In this document: positions 35,401-42,975 of the stretch, piece after piece | How positions within the stretch are numbered: position 1 is the first letter of the stretch | Layout of the letters: each line of letters opens with the position of its first letter | NCBI GenBank assembly: GCA_032119795.1 | Contig: JAUMFO010000004.1 | Span: forward strand, 1-64,000 | DNA from: JAGIBJ01 sp032119795 | GTDB lineage: Bacteria > Actinomycetota > Thermoleophilia > Solirubrobacterales > Solirubrobacteraceae | Reading direction: 5' to 3' | DNA: 64,000 bases | The notes under the pieces: generated by a model | What the model saw: the letters and a program-made list of their open reading frames with translations, nothing else | What the model was told of the DNA's origin: nothing | The model's database searches: none | Position numbers and translations under genes: made by a program

Positions 35401-37902
35401 CTCGTGATCTCCGGCAAGGGGCTGACTGGCCCGAGGGTGTACACCGCCGACGGCGAGCCGGAGCTGATCACCCGCCCCGACGGCAAACAGACCTATGACC
35501 TGAAGAAGTGGACCCTGGGCGATGGCGGCAAGATCGGCGTCGTCGTCGACGATCAGGTCATTGCCAAGATCACGCCGCAGCGCGCTGGCATCCGTGTCCC
35601 GGGCAGCGCGGTGACCACCGTCAACGGCGCACTCCATCAGGCCTTCCCGGCCGACCGCGACGCGCTCTACGGCGGGCTTCCGTTCGCCGACGACATCGAT
35701 GTCGACCTCACGGCCTCCTGCAAGGGTGGCGACGGGTCGCGGCTGACGGCGCAGCTCAAGCTGCCGGAGGTGTTCAAGGCATCGAACGTCACCAAGCCGC
35801 AGACGTCCGAGCTGAACCTGCCGGGTTGCAACCTGAAGTCCAAATCGCTGATCACCAAACAGGGCGACGCTCGCGCAGCCCGCGCCGTAGCGATCGACGG
35901 CCCAGCCACCACGAAGGGCCGCAAGGCGATCGTGGACGCCCCGCCGATCACGCTCGACTTGAGCGGGATGCCGCTCGGCCCGATGGTGTTCGACGAGCTC
36001 CTGCTCAGCTACGAGCCCAACTCCGCCACGTTCAGTGGAAAGGGCAGCGCCAACTTCGGGGTCAACAAGGTCGAGGTCAACGTCACGCTGACGGACGGCG
36101 AGCTCACCCGGGCCGGCGGGACCGTCACGATCGGCGGTACGGGCATCCCGATCGGGACGTCGCCCATGTCGCTGCGCAGCCTCTCGTTCGAGGTGGAGAC
36201 CAAGCCCTACCTGCGCTTCGTGGGCGGAGCCAGAATCACCGACACCGCCGGCGTCGTCGTCTCCGTCGACGGCACGATCGGCTTCCAGCCCGACCCGCTG
36301 GCGATCACGCTCGACGGCCAAGCCGCCGTCGGCCCAGGGGGCTTGCTCAGTCTCGCGCGGGTCCACCTCGAGTACGCCGACGGCGAGGTCTCGATCGGCG
36401 GCTACAGCGGCAAGTCGATCGGTCCGTTCAGCTACACGCTCACCGCACAGGGCTCGTTCTCGTCGTCGGGCTTCAACATTGAAGGGTCCGGTGACGCGTG
36501 TGTGTTTGCGTGTCTTGGCGTGAGCGGCGTGCTCTCGGATCGTGGCGGCGCGATGTGCGGTGAGATTGATCTCTGGCTCGCAACGCTGCGTCCCGGGCTC
36601 GGCGTGCTCTGGGATGGCCCGGACATCGACGGCTACCTCGACGGCTGCAGCATCGCGCCGTACCGCGGCAACCTGAAGGGCGCCGCAGCCAAGGCCGAGC
36701 GCCTGGCCGGCCCCTACAAGCAGACCGTCACCGAGGGCGAGACGATGCTGACGGCCATCGCGAGCTCCGGCGTCGCCGGCCGCACGCCGAGCGTCACGCT
36801 GCGGGGCCCGGGTGGTCGCGTGATCGGCACGCCCAAGGTGCTCGACGATCAGGTCGTCGATGCAGGAGCTGGGACGCTCGTCGACGTCGATCGGCTGGCC
36901 GGCAAGGTCAGGTTCGTCATCAGCAAGCCAGCGGCCGGCGAATGGGAGGTGACGGCGGACTCGCCTGATCAGCCGCTGACCGACGTCGAGTTCGGCCGTC
37001 GCGTGCCGCTCCCGACGGCGAAGTCGTTCAACGCCCAGGTTCGCAAGGTGCCCGAGTCGCAGCTCGGCCAGAAGCTCTTTGGCTCGCTGCTCTCGTCGAC
37101 GGCGAAGGGGCCGAAGTTCGTGGCGTCGCCGAAGAAGACCAAGGTCGTGAAGATCAAGTCCAAGGCCAAGAAGGGGGCGGCGAGCCGCCTGGCCACGGAG
37201 ACGGTCGCGGTTCCGTACGGCCATGAGCTCTTCGTGAGCGATCTGGGGCCTGACCTGCGCAAGCTCGTCAAGACGGTCAAGCTCGACGTCAAGGGTCTCC
37301 TCCCGGGCGACGAGGTGGCGCTGGTGGAACGCAGCGACCAGCCCGCGGTGAAGGCCGCGGCGCCGAAGGCCACGCGGTCGGCGCTGATCGCCACGCCGAG
37401 CGACTTCACCGCGCAGACGATCGCGGAGTTCACCGTGCCAGCAAGCGGCGAGATCTCCAGCACGGTCGCGTACCTGCCGGGCGTCAACGGCGTGAAGAAG
37501 CGCCACATCGACGCGTACGTGATCGGCGCCAGCGGCATCCCGCGAGGTGTGGTGAAGGACATCACCGGCTACAAGACCGTCGCGCCGTCAAAGCCGCCGC
37601 TGCCTGCGCTCAAGGAGATCAAAGCGGCCGGGAAGAAGCTCAAGCTCACGTTCAGCAAGGCGCCGTCGGTTGGCCTCAAGAGCCGCGCGACGCAGTTCTC
37701 CGCGGTGATCACCGGCAAGGACGGCGGCGTGCGCGTGGTCTCCGTCTCCGGCGCCGACTTCAAGAAGGTCGGCAAGTCCTACGTGGTGACCGTCAAGCCG
37801 GCTGGCTCGCCGAAGGGCGCGACGGTGAAGCTCGTGTCCGTCGGGCTCACCGGCCAGCTGCAAAAGGGCGGCGGCAAGGTCAAGACGGTCAAGGTGAAGT
37901 AG
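32401..37902 (+). CDS. Very large secreted FG-GAP/VCBS surface protein
   Basis: 1833 residues. The signal peptide (RCARLLILPLSALVGLLIAV, ending APASAA) starts at the ATG at 32401; the frame is open upstream to 32179 but without homology. Residues about 30-390 contain FG-GAP repeats with calcium-like loops (SGDVDGDGRRDLAVY, ADFTGDGKADLLRT, GVADVTGDGRPDAVAV, GDFDRDGAADAALS, ADFDADGDVDLAVA), forming an integrin-type propeller. A fibronectin-like module and a PKD-like module (YTWTVDDGGSADGAQ) follow. The long middle has Cys-bearing beta domains, and the tail is Lys-rich. No sortase motif or C-terminal anchor is seen. Probably an adhesin or envelope structural protein (inference). Confidence 0.8.
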   Translation: MNVRFGRCARLLILPLSALVGLLIAVAPASAAVTFTTWPGSPFQSAADASTADSLLGVADLGTDNRPDVVRAGFGGNLLTVWGSPTLTSPVNQSAQSPQTFRLASGDVDGDGRRDLAVYLEAGKESTGVMVFRGTAGGLTPPPTPADYADAFSIDIALADFTGDGKADLLRTASDNTSVQPWTGGPAFNETTAALVAVTGTQIAGADLTGDAKADVVVAGTDGTGPFIRVLKAPSLSAGTIIRPGVVPLELGVADVTGDGRPDAVAVNASSIVVYPTAADGSLGAPKSTAVAGATGGGIAFGDFDRDGAADAALSTSSQTQVVVLRSKLDGTFDAPQAVAFGGSLPTGPIGDLAAADFDADGDVDLAVASRGRLRLDVLRNGIVLPPTARTDAPTAVGFDSATLAGAADLKGAAGTVGFQWGTTATYGTETAEQDVAAGPVGNRPVSAELTGLKPDTEYHARTVVRTGAGNNVGQDITFRTSAAPAADHAATITQLPDRVVAGVPTELRGAASGSFGPYTYTWTVDDGGSADGAQATHRFAQVQLSTEQAGVVGGQATDGGAKRGTRKVTLTVTDRFGRAAMASGNVTVLPNRAPVAAVSAVRGQLEYADPNALRNESVDPDSGPKLEYDQVAKTSWSFDGKPAFETFAGAESSPTVVPWRLDRAGKPALGELLTPTLELPGSAGSKLLGLSPEQKTRVLAEAIKQYPTVACGAAALSMFGCWPHRTEITVGVRAEDRAGAAGEAQTTLPIRLRARPAVDVTLRNPAVQTNTGRSSDSNQELPAGITTDTVLDFDPGQTKIDGKDDPAYYVLEVGKPWQLQCASGKKPPAGGIVQPQIDLPLQETARNIVLDNPLQGPTLTQPGLSAGEAVGARAQLKEGDQVSLGKGCINGVFGVNGPIKTIVATKAEQLKAAIPQEGTWSAMLSVFDRIGARGNVRLDGIRVGPVATTCQPKRGTFSGKGGFSWTGTCVSGVGDKQLSWTRNPIDLNGVRLAPAAGKVLVISGKGLTGPRVYTADGEPELITRPDGKQTYDLKKWTLGDGGKIGVVVDDQVIAKITPQRAGIRVPGSAVTTVNGALHQAFPADRDALYGGLPFADDIDVDLTASCKGGDGSRLTAQLKLPEVFKASNVTKPQTSELNLPGCNLKSKSLITKQGDARAARAVAIDGPATTKGRKAIVDAPPITLDLSGMPLGPMVFDELLLSYEPNSATFSGKGSANFGVNKVEVNVTLTDGELTRAGGTVTIGGTGIPIGTSPMSLRSLSFEVETKPYLRFVGGARITDTAGVVVSVDGTIGFQPDPLAITLDGQAAVGPGGLLSLARVHLEYADGEVSIGGYSGKSIGPFSYTLTAQGSFSSSGFNIEGSGDACVFACLGVSGVLSDRGGAMCGEIDLWLATLRPGLGVLWDGPDIDGYLDGCSIAPYRGNLKGAAAKAERLAGPYKQTVTEGETMLTAIASSGVAGRTPSVTLRGPGGRVIGTPKVLDDQVVDAGAGTLVDVDRLAGKVRFVISKPAAGEWEVTADSPDQPLTDVEFGRRVPLPTAKSFNAQVRKVPESQLGQKLFGSLLSSTAKGPKFVASPKKTKVVKIKSKAKKGAASRLATETVAVPYGHELFVSDLGPDLRKLVKTVKLDVKGLLPGDEVALVERSDQPAVKAAAPKATRSALIATPSDFTAQTIAEFTVPASGEISSTVAYLPGVNGVKKRHIDAYVIGASGIPRGVVKDITGYKTVAPSKPPLPALKEIKAAGKKLKLTFSKAPSVGLKSRATQFSAVITGKDGGVRVVSVSGADFKKVGKSYVVTVKPAGSPKGATVKLVSVGLTGQLQKGGGKVKTVKVK

Positions 37903-37908
37903 GCGGGT

Positions 37909-37936
37909 GGGAGCGGCGGGCATGCTCGCCGCTCCC
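37909..37936. terminator. Bidirectional stem-loop between convergent genes
   Basis: GGGAGCGGCG at 37909-37918 pairs perfectly with CGCCGCTCCC at 37927-37936, with an 8-nt loop. It lies between the stops of the giant surface-protein gene and folE2, and can serve both. There is no T-run, as often seen in high-GC actinobacteria. Confidence 0.7.
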
Positions 37937-37953
37937 CCGGCCTCTTCGCAGGC

Positions 37954-38952
37954 TTACGCTCCGGCGAGCCAGCTCTCGCGCCCGAGGTGCACGGGCTGCA
38001 CCGCGTCGCCGCGGATCTCGGCCCGCAGCTCTCCGAGCAGGCCGACGCGCGTGGCGATCACGTTGTGTTGGTGGATCGTCTCCAGGTTCTCCTGGCGGGC
38101 GCCGATCCACACGTCGTCGCCGAGCTCCGGCAGGCGCTCGATCACGCCGGCGATCGTCTCGCGGACGCAGTCCTCCACGAACCGCGGATTGCGGTGGGCC
38201 TTCTCGACGACGGCGCCCTCGTCTGAGCGCTTCATCATCTCGTAGATCTCCGCGCTCATCGACGCCTCGACGATCTGCACGAGCAGACCCGCGTCGAGCT
38301 TTACGTCTGAGCCCTCGGGGAGCCCGATCTCAAGCGTGCCGAGCCCGCGCTGGTTGTGCGTCGCGACGGGAACCGCCGTGAAGATCCGCGCGATCTCGTC
38401 GCCCGTGAAGCCGTCGGCGGTCAGCAGCTCGTGGGCACTGGCCTGCACGAGGCCCTGAGCGCATGGGCAGGCCGTCATGCCCTGGGCCTGGACGCCGATG
38501 ATCTGCCGGGTCCCGGTTTCCGAGACCGTGGCCGTGGCGAGCAGCGTGTACATCTCCTGCGTGTGGATGCCGCTGACGGGCGCGGGCTTGTTCTCCGGGT
38601 ACCGCGCGACCATCGAGACCTCGGCGCGCCGCGCGCCCTGGCGCTCGCGGACGATCGACGCGATGCGCGCAGCCAGATCTTCGGCCCGCTGCGCCGTCGG
38701 CGCGGTATTGAGGACGATTTCGCCGATCGCATCGTTGACGGTCTCTTCGAAGCGCGACATGTGCGCGCCCTTCTGCTCGCCGCCGAGATCGACGACGCAT
38801 TCGAAGGTCGCGGTGTACATCTGCTCGCCCTCTGGCGTTTGCAGGCGAATGACCTTCTCGGACTCGTTCACGCCGACGCGCGTGAGGCTCACGGGAACGC
38901 GCGGTCGGGACGCTTGAACGTCGGTCTGGAAGGTCGAAATGGAAGTGGTCAC
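37954..38952 (-). CDS. folE2: GTP cyclohydrolase I, FolE2 type
   Basis: 332 residues of the FolE2/MptA (type IB) family, which converts GTP to dihydroneopterin triphosphate for folate and related pterins. Landmarks: SRPRVPVSLTRVGVNESEKV, AHMSRFEETVND, SGIHTQEMYTLLATATVSET and GVQAQGMTACPCAQGLVQAS, with the metal-ligating Cys and His in the last two. The frame is open to 39030, but GTG at 38952 precedes the homologous part. FolE2 can work with metals other than zinc, and elsewhere it replaces FolE under zinc shortage. No Zur-like site was seen upstream. It is divergent from the sigma factor with 270 bp between. Confidence 0.93.
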   Translation of the reverse strand: MTTSISTFQTDVQASRPRVPVSLTRVGVNESEKVIRLQTPEGEQMYTATFECVVDLGGEQKGAHMSRFEETVNDAIGEIVLNTAPTAQRAEDLAARIASIVRERQGARRAEVSMVARYPENKPAPVSGIHTQEMYTLLATATVSETGTRQIIGVQAQGMTACPCAQGLVQASAHELLTADGFTGDEIARIFTAVPVATHNQRGLGTLEIGLPEGSDVKLDAGLLVQIVEASMSAEIYEMMKRSDEGAVVEKAHRNPRFVEDCVRETIAGVIERLPELGDDVWIGARQENLETIHQHNVIATRVGLLGELRAEIRGDAVQPVHLGRESWLAGA

Positions 38953-39222
38953 GAGCGATCTTTTCCCGTTCGGGTGACGGCTAATGGTCCGTCGGGTTAT
39001 GTGAGATCCGTCCGGTTTGCTACAAACCAATGAGTCAACGGATCAAGCCGTCCCGACAGCCTAGGTGGTGAGCCTCGTTCACGAGCACGCGATCAAGGTC
39101 AATCGGGGTACGGGGAAGGCCAGCGACGAGGACAACGTGAGAAGCACCACGACAATGAGAGAGCTGCAGGGTCTGGGGATCTGCGGTGTCGTGCGGCTTA
39201 AATTCTTTGGGGGAGAAAGCTC

Positions 39223-40191
39223 ATGAGCGGGCGCATCGTGTCGATCGACGAATCGACGTTGCAGGAAAATGAGGAGCCGCCGACGGTTGACACCGAGCTG
39301 GCAGCCCTTCAAGCGGTCAAGACGCCAAAGCGGCGCAAGACCGACACCGACGAGGATCCGACCGACGGTGGTGTCGACGCGCTGCGCATGTACTTGCGCG
39401 CCATCGGCCGCGTGCCGCTGCTGACGGCCGCCGAGGAGATCGAACTTGCCAAGCGGATCGAGAAGGGGGATCTCTCGGCGAAGCAGCACATGGTCGAGGC
39501 CAACCTGCGGCTCGTCGTCTCGATCGCCAAGGGCTACCTCGGTCGCGGGCTTGGCCTGCTCGATCTGATTCAGGAGGGCTCCCTCGGGCTGATCCGCGCC
39601 GTCGAGAAGTTCGACTACCGCCGCGGCTTCAAGTTCTCGACCTACGCCACCTGGTGGATCCGCCAGGCCGTCTCGCGCGCCATCGCAGACAAAGCCCGCA
39701 CCATTCGCGTGCCCGTGCACATGGTCGAGAAGATCGGCCGCGTCGCGCATGCCGAGCGTCGCCTAGTGGCCCGCATGGGGCGCGAGCCCTCGCTTACCGA
39801 GCTTGCCGAAGAGCTTGAGATGACGGAGCATGAGGTCCGCGAGATCCAGCGCTACGGCCAGCAGCCCGTCTCGCTCGACAAGCCCGTCGGCGATGAAGAC
39901 GACACGAGCCTCGGTGACTTCGTCGAAGACACCGCTTCGCCGAGCGCCCTTGAGGTTGCGGCCTCCAGCATGCGTCGCACGCATGTGGATGAGGCCCTTG
40001 CCGAGCTCGGTGAGCGCGAGCGCCAGGTGCTGAGCCTGCGCTACGGCCTCGACGGCGACGAGCCGCACACCCTCGATGAGGTGGGCCGCATGTTCGACAT
40101 CACCCGTGAGCGCGTCCGCCAGATCGAGGGCCAGTCGCTTCGCCGGCTGCGCCTGCTCCCGCAGAGCCAGCCGCTCAGGGACGCCGGGTAG
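39223..40191 (+). CDS. RpoD-like primary/group-2 sigma-70 factor
   Basis: 322 residues. An acidic/basic N-terminal ~50 residues replaces region 1.1. Region 1.2 (DALRMYLRAIGRVPLLTAAE), region 2 with the core- and -10-binding segments (DLIQEGSLGLIRAVEKFDYR, FSTYATWWIRQAVSRAIADK), region 3, and region 4 with the -35 helix-turn-helix (HTLDEVGRMFDITRERVRQI) follow. The GGGGGAGAAA at about 39209-39218 is an excellent ribosome site, implying high expression. Whether it is the housekeeping sigma or a second one cannot be decided from this window. Confidence 0.93.
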   Translation: MSGRIVSIDESTLQENEEPPTVDTELAALQAVKTPKRRKTDTDEDPTDGGVDALRMYLRAIGRVPLLTAAEEIELAKRIEKGDLSAKQHMVEANLRLVVSIAKGYLGRGLGLLDLIQEGSLGLIRAVEKFDYRRGFKFSTYATWWIRQAVSRAIADKARTIRVPVHMVEKIGRVAHAERRLVARMGREPSLTELAEELEMTEHEVREIQRYGQQPVSLDKPVGDEDDTSLGDFVEDTASPSALEVAASSMRRTHVDEALAELGERERQVLSLRYGLDGDEPHTLDEVGRMFDITRERVRQIEGQSLRRLRLLPQSQPLRDAG

Positions 40192-40212
40192 ACAACAACC
40201 AGCGCTTGGGCC

Positions 40213-40256
40213 GCCGGCCAGCCACGGGGTACTGTCCCACCCTGTGGCTGGCCGGC
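40213..40256 (+). promoter_or_regulatory. 13-bp hairpin overlapping a start codon
   Basis: GCCGGCCAGCCAC at 40213-40225 pairs perfectly with GTGGCTGGCCGGC at 40244-40256 over an 18-nt loop that itself holds a small GGG/CCC stem. The right arm begins with the GTG proposed as start of the following small gene. The structure could end transcription after the sigma gene, or hide that start. Confidence 0.6.
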
Positions 40257-40549
40257 GAGACCAACTCTCCAGCGTTTGGCGCCGCGCGCTGACGTACGTC
40301 GGCCTGCGAGAGGACGAGCACGCCGTCGCCGGCGAGCGCCGCGGGAACGATTTGGCCTGGGCCGTGTTCGGGCCGGTGCTGATGGTCGCGTTTGCCTGGA
40401 CGGTGTTCGGCCAGGGGGTCGGGATGATCGCCGTCCTCGTGATGTTGCCGTTCCTGATCGTGGGCGTACGCGACGTCTTGAGCGGGCGTGCGGCCGAGCG
40501 GCGTCGCCGATCTGGCCACGACGCGCCCTCTTTCGAAAAGTCTCGCTAG
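40244..40549 (+). CDS. Small membrane protein after the sigma factor
   Basis: 101 residues. A basic N-terminus (GRRDQLSSVWRRALTYVGLR) precedes two hydrophobic stretches, LAWAVFGPVLMVAFAWTVFG and GMIAVLVMLPFLIVGVRDVL, forming a helical hairpin, and a basic tail. The only in-frame start before the hydrophobic part is GTG at 40244, which lies in a hairpin. No family recognised. It is followed closely by tRNA-Tyr. Confidence 0.55.
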   Translation: MAGRRDQLSSVWRRALTYVGLREDEHAVAGERRGNDLAWAVFGPVLMVAFAWTVFGQGVGMIAVLVMLPFLIVGVRDVLSGRAAERRRRSGHDAPSFEKSR

Positions 40550-40565
40550 ACTCCGCGACCTACTT

Positions 40566-40647
40566 GGAGGGATGTCCGAGTGGTTAAAGGAGACGGGCTG
40601 TAAACCCGTTGGCTCTGCCTACGCAGGTTCGAATCCTGCTCCCTCCA
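40566..40647 (+). tRNA. tRNA-Tyr (GTA)
   Basis: Acceptor arms GGAGGGA (40566-40572) and TCCCTCC (40640-40646) pair fully, with A as discriminator. The anticodon stem ACGGG/CCCGT holds loop CTGTAAA, with anticodon GTA at 40600-40602. A long variable arm, as expected for bacterial tRNA-Tyr, and the T-loop GGTTCGAATCC are present. The 3' CCA is not encoded, so it must be added by the nucleotidyltransferase. Confidence 0.97.
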
Positions 40648-40648
40648 C

Positions 40649-40694
40649 TGGCCGACGTCGATGCCGCCGCTCGACGTCGGCCACCTTTGTTTTT
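40649..40694 (+). terminator. Strong intrinsic terminator after tRNA-Tyr
   Basis: A perfect 13-bp stem (40649-40661 with 40671-40683) over a 9-nt loop is followed by CCTTTGTTTTT at 40684-40694. It is the only terminator in the window with a clear T-run. Confidence 0.93.
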
Positions 40695-40859
40695 GGGCCG
40701 AGCCGGCCACGTGCGCCCCGCCGCACGGCGGGCTGGACGAGTCGGCCGGGATCGGCGCTCCGTCCGCCGCGAGATGTCGGACGCGTAGATTTGGTCTGTG
40801 GCGCAACTTGCCCATGACTCTCGCGCCGCCTGCGCGTTGTCCGTCTATGGACCCTGCCG

Positions 40860-42389
40860 ATGACTCGCCCGGCTGCTGCGACACGCCTTGGCTTCTCCGG
40901 GCGACGGCGCCGGGCCGTGCGCTCCGGCGAGGCCGCGAGCGACACGGCAGCGTTCGAGGCGGTCTACCGGGCCTGCCATCAGGAGCTCTACCGCTACGCA
41001 CGATCGATCGTCCGCGACGATCACGCGGCCGAGGACGTCCTACAGAGCACGATGGAGCGTGCGCTCGTCGCGTTGCAGGACGAGTCCCGGGACTTCGAGC
41101 TCAGGCCCTGGCTGTTTCGCATCGCCCACAACGAGGCGATCAGCCGGCTGCGCCGCGACAAGCCGACGGACGAACTCCAGGACGCGCTCGCCGCGACCGA
41201 CGCCCCGGTCAGCGAGCAGCTCGATCGCAAGCAGACCCTCGAGGACCTCTGGGTCGACCTCGCCACACTGCCGGAGCGCCAGCGCCAAGCGCTGGTGCTG
41301 CGCGAACTCAGCGGGATGGGGCACGACGAGATCGGCGAGGTGCTCGGCACCTCCGGCCGCGCCGTCAAACAGACGATCTTCGAGGCGCGCCGCGCCTTGC
41401 TCGACTGCACGGAGGGCCGCGCCATGCAGTGCGATGACGTGCAGCAGGTGCTCTCGGATGGTGATGGCCGAGTACGCCGTTCCCGCCGGATGCAGTCGCA
41501 CCTGCGCACCTGCCGTGACTGCCGGGCATTCGACTCGGCCCTCCACGAGCGGCCAGAGCAGCTGCGCGCTCTCGTGCCGGTCCTGCCGGTCGCGGCCGCC
41601 GCGTCGCTGCTCGCTCAGCTCGCGCCCGGCGCCCCCGCGGCGGCGCTCGGTCACGCCGGCGGAGCGTCGGCTGGGTTCACCCTGAGTTCGATCGGCGGCG
41701 CGGTCGCGACCAAGGCGGTCGTCGTGGCGGTCGCGTCCGTCACCTTGGTCGGCGGAGCGGGCGTCACCGCCGTGGCGCTGCGCGACGCCCCGCCGAGCAG
41801 GCCGGCGCCGTCGACCAACAGCTCGCCACCCGGGGCCGGTGCCGCCGCCGGCGCCGCTGGCGCGGCGGCCACCGCGGCGCCGGGCGCGGCTTCGGCTGCA
41901 GCCGCCGCTGCTGCGGCGCAGAAGCGGACTGGCTCGACGGCGGCTGCTGACGGCTCGAATCAGACGACGCCCGGCGCTGGAGCGGGCGACGACCATGACG
42001 CGCCGCAGGGAGCCGCCGGGAAGGCCCGGGCAGCAGAGAACCGCAAGGCAGCGGCCCTCCGCCGCGCCGCGGCGGCAGAGAAGCGCGCCAACGCGGCCAA
42101 GGGCAAGAGCGGTAGTGCCAAGTCGGCGGGCGCCAACGGCAAGTCGAAGTCGAGTGGCGCGACGTCGAAGACACCCTCGAAGTCGCCCACGACCTCCGGC
42201 AGGTCCGACGCGCCGGCGAAAGCCCCGGCTCAGAAGGCGCCGACGACGAAAGCGCCGGCCAAGGCGCAGCCGCAACCGGCCCCTGCAGCTCCGGCGCCGA
42301 CGCCGAGCGCAGACGCGGGCGCCCAAGCGCCCTCCGGCGGCGCCCCGGAGGCGTCGAAGAAGCCCGAGACCACCGGCAAACCCGGCTAG
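40860..42389 (+). CDS. ECF sigma factor fused to an anti-sigma-like, membrane-anchored C-terminus
   Basis: 509 residues in four parts. Sigma region 2 (about 30-100; YRYARSIVRDDHAAEDVLQS, RPWLFRIAHNEAISRLRRD) and region 4 (about 125-185; LPERQRQALVLRELSGMGHD, IGEVLGTSGRAVKQTIFEA) form the ECF sigma. A zinc-finger-like anti-sigma segment (about 190-225) has CDDVQQVLSDGDG and HLRTCRDCRAFD, giving the H-x3-C-x2-C pattern. One helix (about 275-300; KAVVVAVASVTLVGGAGVTA) then crosses the membrane, and about 200 Ala/Pro/Lys-rich residues lie outside. The sigma and its inhibitor domain in one chain suggest release by proteolysis or a conformational signal. ATG start. Confidence 0.88.
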   Translation: MTRPAAATRLGFSGRRRRAVRSGEAASDTAAFEAVYRACHQELYRYARSIVRDDHAAEDVLQSTMERALVALQDESRDFELRPWLFRIAHNEAISRLRRDKPTDELQDALAATDAPVSEQLDRKQTLEDLWVDLATLPERQRQALVLRELSGMGHDEIGEVLGTSGRAVKQTIFEARRALLDCTEGRAMQCDDVQQVLSDGDGRVRRSRRMQSHLRTCRDCRAFDSALHERPEQLRALVPVLPVAAAASLLAQLAPGAPAAALGHAGGASAGFTLSSIGGAVATKAVVVAVASVTLVGGAGVTAVALRDAPPSRPAPSTNSSPPGAGAAAGAAGAAATAAPGAASAAAAAAAAQKRTGSTAAADGSNQTTPGAGAGDDHDAPQGAAGKARAAENRKAAALRRAAAAEKRANAAKGKSGSAKSAGANGKSKSSGATSKTPSKSPTTSGRSDAPAKAPAQKAPTTKAPAKAQPQPAPAAPAPTPSADAGAQAPSGGAPEASKKPETTGKPG

Positions 42390-42529
42390 GTGTCCACGCG
42401 GTCTGGACGACTTCAGCGAGTCGCGCCTGACCTTTCTCCGTCGCGTGCGTTGTCTCCTCAGACCCACGCTAGGACGACTGGCCGCGCCGATGCTCGGCGT
42501 CGCCAAGCTCGTCCGCAGGAGATACCACC

Positions 42530-42970
42530 ATGAAGTCAAACCGGTTCCTCACGATCGCCGCCACCGCCGCCCTCCTCTCGATGCCCGCCTGGGCCGTTGC
42601 AGCCCCCGGCAACAGCGGCGGACACGGCAAGGGTTCAACCACGCCGACGACCGCGACGACCCCGGCAACGTCGCCCACCACTCCCGAGACCACGCCGACG
42701 ACGCCCCCGGCGACCACGCCCGGCAAGAAGCCCAAGGGCAAGGCCTATGGCTTCTACTGCCAGGGCCAGAGCAAGAAGCACGTCGACGGTACCCCGGGTA
42801 CGCCCTTCAGCGCCTGCGTGAAGGCGATGAAGGCGCTCGACAAGGGCACCGCCACGACCCCGAAGAAGGCCTGCAAGAGCCTCTCCAAGAAGCACGTCAA
42901 GGGCATCAAGGGCACGCCCTTCAGTAACTGCGTGAACGGTGGCAAGCAGCTCCTGGCCGACAAGGCCTAA
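42530..42970 (+). CDS. Small exported protein with duplicated GTPFSxCV motif
   Basis: 146 residues. The signal peptide (FLTIAATAALLSMPAWAVAA) precedes a Thr/Pro linker (about 35-65) and two near-identical blocks: QSKKHVDGTPGTPFSACVKA and SLSKKHVKGIKGTPFSNCVN. Each block contains one cysteine in GTPFSxCV, and another Cys precedes each block (FYCQGQ, KACKSL), so two disulfides are likely. AGGAGA upstream of the ATG is a good ribosome site. No family name was recognised; probably a small wall or extracellular protein. Confidence 0.72.
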   Translation: MKSNRFLTIAATAALLSMPAWAVAAPGNSGGHGKGSTTPTTATTPATSPTTPETTPTTPPATTPGKKPKGKAYGFYCQGQSKKHVDGTPGTPFSACVKAMKALDKGTATTPKKACKSLSKKHVKGIKGTPFSNCVNGGKQLLADKA

Positions 42971-42975
42971 GGGGC

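Noticed and set aside
33535..37506. A 1323-codon open frame on the minus strand across the giant surface protein gene
   Set aside because: It is Arg/Ala/Gly-rich, shows no domain pattern, and lies antisense to a gene with signal peptide and FG-GAP repeats; long antisense frames are expected at this GC.
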